From an uncultured Eubacteriales bacterium (GTDB lineage Bacteria > Bacillota > Clostridia > Oscillospirales > CAG-382), in NCBI GenBank assembly GCA_900554405.1, contig USHI01000091.1, forward strand, positions 1-5,787: DNA of 5,787 bases. The letters are read 5' to 3'. The notes below the pieces were generated by a model. It was not told the origin of the DNA. It did not search any database and was given only the letters and a program-made list of their open reading frames with translations. A program made the position numbers and the translations under genes. This document shows positions 1 to 5,317 of the stretch, one piece after another. The stretch's first letter is position 1. Every line of letters begins with the position of its first letter.

Positions 1-1
1 C

Positions 2-208
2 AACATTTCCAACACCGCCGAAATCACGATCATCGTGCAGGGCGGCGAGGATGACGAAAGCAAGGATGCCTCTTCTTCGGGTGCCGCATACGGAGCGGAG
101 GAAAAGAGCGGCGGGTTCCCCGTCTGGCTCATCATAGCGGGTGCGGCGATAATTCTCGTCGCGGCAGCCGTGTTTATCATTTTCAGACGTTCTGCAAAGA
201 ACAAATAA
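2..208 (+). CDS. C-terminal end of a membrane-anchored surface protein (partial, 5' end outside window)
   Basis: Only the last 68 residues are present, read in the frame starting at base 2 and ending at TAA 206-208. The first dozen residues (NISNTAEITIIV) look like the last beta strand of an extracellular domain. A Glu/Asp/Ser/Gly-rich linker of about 26 residues follows, then a hydrophobic segment of about 20 residues (from WLII to VFIIF), then a short basic tail (RRSAKNK). This is the usual layout of a single-pass C-terminal anchor with the bulk of the protein outside the cell. There is no LPXTG motif before the helix, so membrane retention rather than sortase attachment is likely. The lipoprotein gene begins 32 bases downstream, so the two are probably co-transcribed and may act on the same extracellular substrate. 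The catalytic or binding domain lies outside the window, so the function is unknown. Confidence 0.8.
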   Translation, partial: NISNTAEITIIVQGGEDDESKDASSSGAAYGAEEKSGGFPVWLIIAGAAIILVAAAVFIIFRRSAKNK

Positions 209-240
209 AACAACCAAAAAAAAGAAGGAGATTTTTTCGT

Positions 241-1596
241 ATGAAAAAAATCATCGCGATGCTTCTTGTCGCTCTGATGGCAGTTTCGGTTTTTGCCGCC
301 TGCGGTAACGACGAAGAAAGCAGCACCCCCGATTTCGGCACTTCCAAGAACGAATCATCCGCAGCGGCAAGCTCAGAGCCGAAGCACGAATCCTCCGAAG
401 ATAAGTCTTCTCAGGCAGAATCTTCCACGGATGAATCCTCTGCGGACGACAATTCTTCCGAATCTTCGACAGATGAAAGCTCGAAGGGCGGCGAAGATGA
501 ACCCAAGGTAGAATATACCAACAAGTTCATCTCCTGGGGCAAGCACGTCAAGCAGGTCATAGTCGATGTCCGCGCTACCGATGCTACCTCGCTCCGCCTT
601 TCCAAGATCAACGCCACCGTCAATAAGGGCGATGTCGGCGTTTTCACCTCCGATTACGGCAAGACCATCAAGGCCGACGGTCAGACCTATGAGGATTTCG
701 CCGTTGCAGTTTTCGAATACGACAAGGCTGTATTCTCCTATGTCAAGAAGTCGTTCAGCGATGTAGGTAAGGCTGCTGCCGATACCGCTATCCCCGCAGA
801 CGGCTATGTTGTGGTTATCTACAAGACCGAAACCGCAAAGATCAAGGCTATCTCCGCTCTCGGCGATAAGACCGCAGTCTTCCCGCACGGGTTCTGCGTC
901 AACCGCGGCCTTTGGGCGACCATCAAGAACGGCACCGCCACTGTCGACGGCAATGTTACCGAAGCCGAATACGGCACTCCGATCTGGGATATCAATTCCA
1001 ACAATGTTCTTTGCAGCTATGCACAGTTCGAAGTAAACAAGTACTTTGCTTCCGCAAAGGTCTATCTCAAATACGATTCCGAAAACCTCTACCTCGGCGT
1101 TGTTGTCGATAACCCCGAACACGACTGCCCCGTCACAAGCGCAAATGTCGGCAGCATGTACAACTACGAATGCATTCAGGTGAATGTTTCTTCCATGAGC
1201 GCGGACAGCCAGTACATGAAGGATCACTGGGATCACCAGGTCGATCAGGATGCCGCGGGCAAGAACATAGTCCGTCAGTACGGCTTCTGTGTCAATAACG
1301 ACGGCGAATCCCTTTCCACGCTTTGGATGGGTAACCCCACTACCTTCACCGGCAAGACCGTTTCCAAGCGCGACGATGCCGCAAAGAAGACCTATTACGA
1401 AGCATCCATTCCGTGGTCCGAGATCGGCGAAAAGGGCAGCCCCGTAAAGGTTCAGAAGGGCACCGAGATCAGCTTCTCCGTTTCCATCAACTGCGGCAGC
1501 TCCACCAGCACCTTCAAGAACATCACCCTGCGTGACGGCGGCGGCATAATCGGTATCAACGACTGGTCCAAGCTCCCCGTTATCACTCTCGGCTAA
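241..1596 (+). CDS. Secreted lipoprotein with C-terminal CBM9-like carbohydrate-binding module
   Basis: The 451-residue product starts with a lipoprotein signal peptide: MKKII, a hydrophobic core, and a VFAAC lipobox with Cys21 as the lipidation site. Residues 22-90 form a flexible linker rich in Ser, Glu and Asp. Residues 91-228 form a beta-rich module of unknown family; its IPADGYVVVIYK stretch (184-195) recalls the 'P-x-D/N-GYV' strand seen near phosphodiester-glycosidase-like domains, a weak resemblance. Residues 229-451 resemble a CBM9/DOMON-type module: VDGNVTEAEYG (235-245), a YLKYDSENLYLGV strand (275-287), NYECIQVNVS (308-317), YYEASIPWSEIG (385-396) and a terminal strand with INDWSKLP. 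Such modules bind sugars, often chain ends. The ATG has AAGGAG at 225-230, ten bases upstream. Lys and Asn codons are strongly biased to AAG and AAC, unlike later genes, which suggests high expression. No catalytic motif is visible. Its role is probably glycan capture at the cell surface. Confidence 0.85.
   Translation: MKKIIAMLLVALMAVSVFAACGNDEESSTPDFGTSKNESSAAASSEPKHESSEDKSSQAESSTDESSADDNSSESSTDESSKGGEDEPKVEYTNKFISWGKHVKQVIVDVRATDATSLRLSKINATVNKGDVGVFTSDYGKTIKADGQTYEDFAVAVFEYDKAVFSYVKKSFSDVGKAAADTAIPADGYVVVIYKTETAKIKAISALGDKTAVFPHGFCVNRGLWATIKNGTATVDGNVTEAEYGTPIWDINSNNVLCSYAQFEVNKYFASAKVYLKYDSENLYLGVVVDNPEHDCPVTSANVGSMYNYECIQVNVSSMSADSQYMKDHWDHQVDQDAAGKNIVRQYGFCVNNDGESLSTLWMGNPTTFTGKTVSKRDDAAKKTYYEASIPWSEIGEKGSPVKVQKGTEISFSVSINCGSSTSTFKNITLRDGGGIIGINDWSKLPVITLG
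418..483 (+). repeat. Duplicated ESSTDESS unit in the lipoprotein linker
   Basis: Two copies of the octapeptide ESSTDESS are encoded at 418-441 and 460-483, inside a wider Ser/Glu/Asp-rich linker (residues 22-90). The serine codons differ between the copies (TCT, TCC, TCG and AGC are mixed), so the DNA copies have diverged while the protein repeat is kept. The stretch acts as an acidic, flexible stalk between the lipid anchor and the folded modules. Confidence 0.7.
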
Positions 1597-1628
1597 AAAA
1601 GCAAAAACACCAGAGGTAAATTCAGTAA

Positions 1629-2489
1629 ATGAAAATCGGAATAAATCTTTACAGCTTCCATGGTCTGATGAATGAGGATTCGCTCGGCTATAAGGGCTGC
1701 CTCGATAAGGTTCGCGAATTCGGGGTCGATGCCGTCGATTTCAGCGAGGACGGCAGCTACGACCACGAATCCTACCTTGAATATGCCCGCAAAGCCGGCG
1801 CCTATGCGCGCGAGCTCGGGATCGAGGTGACCTGCTTCTGTGTCGGCGCGGATTTCCTTAACCGCGATACCGATGCGGAGATCGAACGTGTCAAGGGCAT
1901 GGTCGATGTCGCAGAGGCGTTCGGCACCAAGCTCATGCGCCACGATGCAACACCCGGCTACCCCAACACGATAAAGACCGGAAGAAGCTTCGATACGGTG
2001 CTCCCCACCCTTGCGAGAGCTTATCGCGAGGTGACCGAATATGCCGAAAAGAAGGGTATTCGCACCTGCATAGAAAATCACGGCTTCTTCGCACAGGATC
2101 CGGAGCGTGTCGAAAAGCTTATAAATGCCGTCGGGCATCCCAACTTCGGCGCGCTTGTCGATATCGGCAATTTCGCCTGCACGGATGCGGACCACAATTA
2201 TGCGGTCGGGCTGATGGCGCCCTATGCGTTCCATGTACACGCCAAGGATTTCCACAAGAGAAGCGGTTCGCTCGATAACCCGGGCGAGGGCTGGTTCATG
2301 TCCCGCGGGGGGAACTATCTCCGCGGCGCCATAATCGGCCAGGGCGATGTTCCCGTGCGCCAGTGTATCAACACGCTCAAACGCGCCGGGTATGACGGTG
2401 TCCTCTCTATCGAATTCGAAGGCATGGAGGATCCGCTCAAGGGTATCCGTATCGGCGTTGATAATTTAAGACGCTTTATCAACGGCTGA
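1629..2489 (+). CDS. Sugar phosphate isomerase/epimerase-like TIM-barrel enzyme (AP-endonuclease family 2 fold)
   Basis: This 286-residue protein has the length and motif order of the xylose isomerase-like TIM-barrel superfamily, cytosolic metal-dependent isomerases and epimerases of sugars, inositols or hydroxy acids. The barrel opens with KIGINLYSF. The expected divalent metal ligands are all visible: Glu149 in CIENHG, Asp178 in ALVDIGN, His204 in FHVHAKDF and Glu262 in LSIEFEG. A glycine-rich loop with IIGQGDVPV (235-243) matches the 'GxGD' loop of the family. No signal peptide is present. The ATG is preceded by AGAGGT at 1612-1617, a moderate ribosome binding site. It follows the lipoprotein by 32 bases with no terminator between them, so it is probably in the same operon. 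The fold and metal site are confident; the substrate is not readable and could be any of several sugars. Confidence 0.88.
   Translation: MKIGINLYSFHGLMNEDSLGYKGCLDKVREFGVDAVDFSEDGSYDHESYLEYARKAGAYARELGIEVTCFCVGADFLNRDTDAEIERVKGMVDVAEAFGTKLMRHDATPGYPNTIKTGRSFDTVLPTLARAYREVTEYAEKKGIRTCIENHGFFAQDPERVEKLINAVGHPNFGALVDIGNFACTDADHNYAVGLMAPYAFHVHAKDFHKRSGSLDNPGEGWFMSRGGNYLRGAIIGQGDVPVRQCINTLKRAGYDGVLSIEFEGMEDPLKGIRIGVDNLRRFING
2456..2484. repeat. Perfect 9-bp inverted repeat at the 3' end of the isomerase gene
   Basis: CGTTGATAA at 2456-2464 is the exact reverse complement of TTATCAACG at 2476-2484, with an 11-base spacer. It lies within the last codons of the isomerase gene and about 70 to 100 bases before the next start codon. 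It could be an operator for the downstream pair, a small RNA hairpin ahead of the larger one at 2508, or chance. No bound factor can be named. Confidence 0.45.
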
Positions 2490-2507
2490 ATGCAATGATC
2501 TGAATTC

Positions 2508-2541
2508 CGCTACGGGGCGCAGCTTTTTGCGCCCCGTAGCG
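2508..2541 (+). terminator. Strong GC-rich hairpin, terminator-like but without a trailing U-tract
   Basis: CGCTACGGGGCGC at 2508-2520 pairs perfectly with 2529-2541, and A2521 with T2528, giving a 14-bp stem around a 6-base loop. It sits 18 bases after the isomerase stop, where an operon terminator is expected. The T-run is inside the loop and closing pair (2524-2528) instead of after the stem; the bases after the stem are GATATTACCG. Neither strand carries a proper U-tract, so efficient intrinsic termination is uncertain. It may instead protect the 3' end of the upstream mRNA or attenuate read-through into the next gene, whose ATG is only 12 bases further on. Confidence 0.6.
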
Positions 2542-2553
2542 ATATTACCGAAA

Positions 2554-3198
2554 ATGTCTGAATCTTCCGTAAAACAACGTGATAAACGCAGGCTGCGCAG
2601 AATAGTTATCTGCGTTGCCGCCGCCTTTGCGCTGCTCGGCGTGCTTGCCGTTTGCGGCAGGCTTATTTCCGAAAGACTTTCCAAAAAGGAACCTTCCGTG
2701 AGCGAGCTTAACGAGGCGAAATTTTTCGAACCCGATTATTCAAAGGATCTTTCCTCCGATACGGCTTATCTTGCGCTCGACAGTAAGGTCTATTACACCC
2801 GTTACGGGCAGGTCACCGTGCTCGAAAGCGGAGAGCCGGCGGAAAATCTCCCACAGTGCACATTTTTCCGACGTTATTTCGATTGTCTCCAAAACGGCGA
2901 CAGCTCGGCTTACCCCTCGTTTTTCACCGCAAAATGCCTGGCGGACGAAAATTTCACGCTCCCGGAACGCTTCACGAAGCAGGGGGTATACGATATCCAT
3001 GTCACGCTGCACAGTATGCGCGGCGATGAAGGCTCCGAAGGGCATTACGAGATATATGAGGTAAGCTACCGTATTTTTGAAAACGACGGGACATTTCGCC
3101 GCGATATCGCACCCGACGATACGCGTACACTTGTCTTTGAAATATATGTTTCCGGCGAAACGGTCCAGATAAACGCGATCGGCTACCGCGCCGGCTGA
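2554..3198 (+). CDS. Single-pass membrane protein of unknown function with extracytoplasmic domain
   Basis: I chose the ATG at 2554 (214 residues). The in-frame TTG at 2527 would start inside the hairpin loop and add nine residues that are fully buried in the stem. The protein has a basic N-terminus (KQRDKRRLRR, 7-16), one hydrophobic helix at about 17-38, and an exported domain of about 175 residues, so it is probably a type II membrane protein. The segment FFRRYFDCLQNGDSSAYPSFF (104-124) has the 'short helix, then nGD-x-x-x-Y' look of NTF2-like extracytoplasmic domains, followed by a beta-rich part with NDGTFRRDI (177-185). Cysteines at 102, 111 and 128 lie outside. No Shine-Dalgarno sequence is convincing ahead of the ATG, and no promoter is clear. 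It is followed after 14 bases by the serine acetyltransferase gene, so the two probably share an mRNA; a functional link is not evident. Function unknown. Confidence 0.75.
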   Translation: MSESSVKQRDKRRLRRIVICVAAAFALLGVLAVCGRLISERLSKKEPSVSELNEAKFFEPDYSKDLSSDTAYLALDSKVYYTRYGQVTVLESGEPAENLPQCTFFRRYFDCLQNGDSSAYPSFFTAKCLADENFTLPERFTKQGVYDIHVTLHSMRGDEGSEGHYEIYEVSYRIFENDGTFRRDIAPDDTRTLVFEIYVSGETVQINAIGYRAG

Positions 3199-3212
3199 GA
3201 AAGCGTGATAAC

Positions 3213-3920
3213 ATGAAGATTGATTACGAAAAGGAACTCGCGGCATTCGAAAAGCGTATTGCCGCATTGAAGGGCAGAGCCGACACCGCTTTGGGTGCGC
3301 TCAAAAGCGAGATCGTTTCCATAAAGGAGCGCGACCCTGCCGCGAAAAGCAATGCAGAGGTGCTGCTGCTTTACCCCGGGCTTCATGCCGTGCTTGCGCA
3401 CCGGGTTGCTCATGCACTTTACAAAAAAGGTATGTTTTTTGCCGCGCGCGCGGTGAGCCAGGCCTCGCGCAATGCCACCGGGATCGAGATACACCCCGCA
3501 GCAGTTATCGGTAAAGGGCTGTTTATCGACCACGGTTGCGCCGTCGTTATCGGCGAAACGACCGTCATCGGCGATAACTGCACCATTTATCAGGGCGCAA
3601 CGCTCGGAGGTACCGGCAAGCACGAGGGAAAACGTCACCCGACCATCGGCAATAATGTCATGATCGGCGCGGGCGCCAAGGTGCTCGGCCCGGTCACCGT
3701 GGGCGATAACAGCAAGATCGCCGCAGGCGCCGTCGTGCTTAAGGATATCCCCGCAAATTCCACGGCGGTCGGTATCCCGGCGCGCATTGTCCGCGGCGAG
3801 CATGTGGACGGCCCGCAAACGCTCGATCAGGTCCATGTGCCGGATCCCGTCGCTTTGGAGCTTGCCGCGCTGCGCGAAAGAGTCGCCGCGCTGGAAAACG
3901 AGCTCGAAGCCAAAAAATAA
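3213..3920 (+). CDS. cysE: Serine O-acetyltransferase
   Basis: The enzyme makes O-acetylserine from serine and acetyl-CoA, the first committed step of cysteine synthesis, in the cytosol. At 235 residues it is the short form common in Gram-positives (often called EpsC), lacking most of the long N-terminal helical region of the E. coli protein. The helical part carries RDPAA (Asp41), corresponding to E. coli Asp92. The left-handed beta-helix runs from about residue 90 with hexapeptide repeats: IEIHPAAVIGKGLFIDHG holds Asp106 and His107 (E. coli Asp157/His158), LGGTGK and KRHPTIG hold His142 (E. coli His193), and GIPARIV closes the fold. The catalytic set is complete. The last 20 or so residues (LELAALRERVAALENELE) form a heptad-like amphipathic helix and end in Lys-Lys, not the Ile that binds O-acetylserine sulfhydrylase in E. 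coli. No sulfhydrylase gene is next to it. The ATG has only a weak ribosome binding site. Confidence 0.96.
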   Translation: MKIDYEKELAAFEKRIAALKGRADTALGALKSEIVSIKERDPAAKSNAEVLLLYPGLHAVLAHRVAHALYKKGMFFAARAVSQASRNATGIEIHPAAVIGKGLFIDHGCAVVIGETTVIGDNCTIYQGATLGGTGKHEGKRHPTIGNNVMIGAGAKVLGPVTVGDNSKIAAGAVVLKDIPANSTAVGIPARIVRGEHVDGPQTLDQVHVPDPVALELAALRERVAALENELEAKK

Positions 3921-3932
3921 TCAAAAAATATC

Positions 3933-3961
3933 TTGACAAATCGGCGCGTATGTGGTAACAT
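3933..3961 (+). promoter_or_regulatory. Housekeeping-type promoter of the tRNA-Arg gene
   Basis: A perfect -35 box TTGACA (3933-3938) is followed by a 17-base spacer and a -10 box TAACAT (3956-3961) preceded by TG one base upstream (3953-3954), an extended -10. Transcription would start about 8 bases later, some 10 bases before the mature tRNA 5' end. It begins 12 bases after the cysE stop, so the tRNA is independently transcribed. A short inverted repeat, TATGT-GGTA-ACATA (3949-3962), covers the -10 box and may be chance. Confidence 0.85.
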
Positions 3962-3979
3962 ATAACGCGTTCCGAATAA

Positions 3980-4056
3980 GCGCCGTTAGCTCAGCTGGAT
4001 AGAGTAACTGGCTACGAACCAGTAGGTCGGGGGTTCGAATCCCTTACGGCGTGCCA
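3980..4056 (+). tRNA. tRNA-Arg (anticodon ACG)
   Basis: The 77-base gene folds as a standard cloverleaf with CCA encoded at 4054-4056. The acceptor stem GCGCCGT (3980-3986) pairs with ACGGCGT (4046-4052), with a G-U at position 1-72. The D arm has TAGCTCAGCTGGATAGAG. The anticodon stem ACTGG/CCAGT (4007-4011/4019-4023) closes the loop CTACGAA with ACG at 4014-4016. The T arm has GGGGG/CCCTT with two G-U pairs around TTCGAAT. The A at position 34 is normally converted to inosine by TadA, so it reads CGU, CGC and CGA. Discriminator base is G. Confidence 0.97.
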
Positions 4057-4058
4057 CG

Positions 4059-4090
4059 AAAAAGCACTTGCGAAAAGCAGGTGCTTTTTC
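4059..4090 (+). terminator. Intrinsic terminator of the tRNA-Arg gene
   Basis: AAAAAGCACTTGC (4059-4071) pairs with GCAGGTGCTTTTT (4077-4089) along 13 positions with one G-U pair, around a GAAAA loop. The 3' arm ends in five T's. The stem starts two bases after the CCA end. The A-run and T-run make it partly bidirectional. Confidence 0.88.
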
Positions 4091-4124
4091 AGTTATATTC
4101 GCTCGCCTGCCGATGAGTGATATT

Positions 4125-4146
4125 GCCCTTGCTATGGGCTTTTTTT
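4125..4146 (+). terminator. Possible second, weaker intrinsic terminator
   Basis: GCCC (4125-4128) pairs with GGGC (4136-4139) across a 7-base loop and is followed at once by seven T's (4140-4146). The stem is only 4 bp, so on its own it would be weak. It may act as a backup to the terminator at 4059-4090 before the next promoter. Confidence 0.45.
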
Positions 4147-4154
4147 GTTTGCTC

Positions 4155-4183
4155 TTGACAAAACGCGAAAAAAGTGATATATA
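4155..4183 (+). promoter_or_regulatory. Housekeeping-type promoter of the 4255-5787 operon
   Basis: A perfect -35 TTGACA (4155-4160) is followed by a 17-base spacer and TATATA (4178-4183), with TG at 4175-4176 forming an extended -10. TAGAAT at 4182-4187 is a closer -10 match but its 21-base spacing is too long. The start would be near 4190, giving a leader of about 65 bases before the ATG at 4255. The spacer has an A-run (GAAAAAA). Confidence 0.8.
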
Positions 4184-4190
4184 GAATATC

Positions 4191-4202
4191 TGTTACATAA
4201 CA
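4191..4202. promoter_or_regulatory. Short palindrome at the predicted transcription start (possible operator)
   Basis: TGTTA-CA-TAACA is a perfect inverted repeat with 5-bp arms placed right at the expected start site of the promoter at 4155. A repressor bound here would block initiation. The arms are short and AT-rich, so chance is a real alternative; no regulator gene is visible in the window. Confidence 0.35.
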
Positions 4203-4215
4203 AACACTTTATAAA

Positions 4216-4236
4216 CGCCGCGCCGAAGGCACGGCG
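4216..4236 (+). promoter_or_regulatory. Hairpin in the 5' leader upstream of the AGGAGG site
   Basis: CGCCG (4216-4220) pairs with CGGCG (4232-4236), then a C/A mismatch, then GCC (4222-4224) with GGC (4228-4230) around a GAA triloop. It is GC-rich in an otherwise AT-rich leader and ends eight bases before the AGGAGG at 4245-4250. No U-tract follows, so it is not a terminator. It could stabilise the mRNA 5' end or influence ribosome access. Confidence 0.5.
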
Positions 4237-4254
4237 AAAACGGCAGGAGGCAAT

Positions 4255-4467
4255 ATGAGCAAATACCGGGCGCTTTGGGAATTTATCCGTGCAAGCGGCG
4301 AGCCGGAGCTGACATTGACATTTTCGCAGATCGCGGATATCGCCGGTGTTCCGCTCGACCATTCGTTCCTGAAATATAAAAATGAACTGCCGGAATACGG
4401 CTATGAGGTCAAAAGGATACCGGTGAAGGGGCAAACGGTGGTTTTTGCCGAAAAGGAGCAGGCATGA
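4255..4467 (+). CDS. Small DUF7662-like protein
   Basis: The 70-residue product reads as one compact domain: KYRALWEFIRASG at the start, then LTLTFSQIADIAGVPLDHSFLKYKNEL and YGYEVKRIPVKGQTVVF. The order 'Y-x-x-L-W/Y-x-F/Y-I', 'L-T-F-x-x-I-x-x-I-x-G' and a helix ending in S-F-x-x-Y/H is the pattern I associate with DUF7662 and its clostridial relatives, which are small basic or neutral proteins of unknown role, often near mobile or accessory genes. The C-terminal strand pair replaces the 'WW-x-N' ending of the better-known members. A full AGGAGG sits at 4245-4250, only four bases from the ATG. It is the first gene of the operon and its stop overlaps the next start (ATGA). Family assignment is from memory of motif order; function unknown. 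Confidence 0.8.
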   Translation: MSKYRALWEFIRASGEPELTLTFSQIADIAGVPLDHSFLKYKNELPEYGYEVKRIPVKGQTVVFAEKEQA

Positions 4468-4742
4468 TCCGAAGGATGCCTGCGGAAGGGAATATTTATA
4501 TAAAAAACAGGATCGTAATTCTGCCGATTTGCCTTGCCGCGGCGGCGGAGGTGTCGGTCGCTGCCACGAGCGGCAATGTCACGCTGGCGCTCCCGCAGGG
4601 CGGTGCGGATGTGGTATATACATCAAACAGCGGCAGGCTGCACACGGGTCGTTCCCATGAACGCAGCGGTGATATTTATGTTTTCGGCGGCGAGGGCAGG
4701 ATCAACGTAGTAACTTCCAGCGGTGATCTCGGAATAAAATAA
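4464..4742 (+). CDS. Short DUF4097-like beta-repeat protein, probably a remnant of a larger gene
   Basis: The 92-residue product has the repeating 'T-S-S-G-D/N-h-x-h' pattern of DUF4097 (putative adhesin) proteins: TSGNVTLALPQGG (35-47), TSNSGRLHTG (53-62), RSGDIYVFGG (67-76) and TSSGDLGIK at the end (84-92). DUF4097 proteins are normally about 200-350 residues, with an N-terminal membrane helix and a long beta-solenoid; this piece matches only the C-terminal part. Expression signals look sound: AAGGAG at 4453-4458 lies five bases before the ATG, which overlaps the previous stop as ATGA. Residues 16-34 (from IVILPICLAAAA) are hydrophobic after a basic start and could pass for a poor signal peptide, but Glu29 interrupts it. 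It is either a gene truncated by deletion, with the stub still translated, or a minimal family member. The first 28 or so residues are not recognisable. Confidence 0.65.
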   Translation: MIRRMPAEGNIYIKNRIVILPICLAAAAEVSVAATSGNVTLALPQGGADVVYTSNSGRLHTGRSHERSGDIYVFGGEGRINVVTSSGDLGIK

Positions 4743-4762
4743 ACAGGACATGGAGAAAAACG

Positions 4763-5317
4763 ATGAAAACACTTAAAACGCTACAAAGCCTTTCCGGACT
4801 CGGGAGGGTACTTAGCAAAATAGCCTTTGTATTTTCGGTGATCGGAGCCTGCGGCTGTATAGCCGGCATTATTTCTTTGAGCTTTGCGGAGAGCGAGCTT
4901 ATAAAGCTTGGCGGAGTAACGCTTCACGGGTTGATATCCGAGCATATCGGGGCGGATGTGAAAAGTATTATCGCTGCGCTTTCCGCCTGGATCATTGCCT
5001 GCGCGGGCGAGGCTGTCGTGGCAAAATTTGCCGAGCTGTACTTCAAAAACGAGCAAGGCGCCGGAACGCCCTTCACGCTTGCGGGCGCGGCGGAGCTTAT
5101 GCGGCTCGGTATACTGGCGATTGCCGTTCCGGTTGTCTGTGCTGCGGCGGGGGGGATCACGCGGGGAATTGTCGCCGCGATCATAAGCGCGGAAAAGGCT
5201 GCGGATATAAGCATTTTCGGGGATTCCGGGAATTTCGCGCTCGGTATGATGTTTATTGTCGCATCGCTTCTTTGCCGCTACGGTGCGGAGCTTGCGGAAG
5301 GCGGCAACGCGAAATGA
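4763..5317 (+). CDS. Four-helix membrane protein, DUF2975-like
   Basis: The 184-residue protein has four likely membrane helices at about 18-40, 66-90, 112-141 and 156-172. Between helices 2 and 3 is FKNEQGAGTPFT (94-105), which matches the 'F-x-x-E/G-x-x-x-G-x-P-F-T' loop typical of DUF2975 membrane proteins; the last helix ends with LLCRYGAELAEG, also a typical family ending. DUF2975 proteins are small integral membrane proteins of unknown function, often beside a small regulator or DUF4097/DUF1700 genes. GGAG at 4752-4755 precedes the ATG by seven bases, and the gene begins 20 bases after the beta-repeat stub. Its stop overlaps the TfoX start (ATGA), so the two are translationally coupled. 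Confidence 0.78.
   Translation: MKTLKTLQSLSGLGRVLSKIAFVFSVIGACGCIAGIISLSFAESELIKLGGVTLHGLISEHIGADVKSIIAALSAWIIACAGEAVVAKFAELYFKNEQGAGTPFTLAGAAELMRLGILAIAVPVVCAAAGGITRGIVAAIISAEKAADISIFGDSGNFALGMMFIVASLLCRYGAELAEGGNAK

Noticed and set aside
373..1236. A 287-codon open frame on the minus strand opposite the lipoprotein
   Set aside because: It is a codon-bias shadow of a well-supported + strand gene. Its product is low in recognisable motifs and has no ribosome binding site or neighbours on that strand.
1593..2255. A 220-codon open frame on the minus strand opposite the isomerase
   Set aside because: The + strand gene has all metal-ligand motifs of its family; the antisense product shows no domain and arises from C/G-rich third positions.
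2527..2553. TTG start nine codons upstream for the membrane protein
   Set aside because: It would begin inside the loop of the 2508-2541 hairpin with no ribosome binding site, and the added residues do not extend the basic N-terminus in a meaningful way.
3183..3836. A 217-codon open frame on the minus strand opposite cysE
   Set aside because: The + strand gene is a clear serine acetyltransferase, and the antisense frame mirrors its hexapeptide repeats.
3946..3969. Imperfect palindrome with CGCG ends and TATGT/ACATA core over the tRNA promoter
   Set aside because: The outer arms are separated by an unpaired TAA and the core overlaps ordinary promoter bases. A dedicated operator on a tRNA gene is unlikely, so I treat it as chance.
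3980..4254. tRNA-Arg 3' end as an integration site for a mobile element carrying the small genes
   Set aside because: I found no copy of the tRNA 3' end downstream in the window, and no integrase, excisionase or recombinase gene. The following operon has a normal chromosomal look.
4445..4660. A 71-codon + strand frame overlapping the DUF4097-like gene, rich in Cys and Gly
   Set aside because: It is an out-of-frame reading of the same bases; the overlapping frame has the ribosome binding site and the Ser-Gly repeat pattern.
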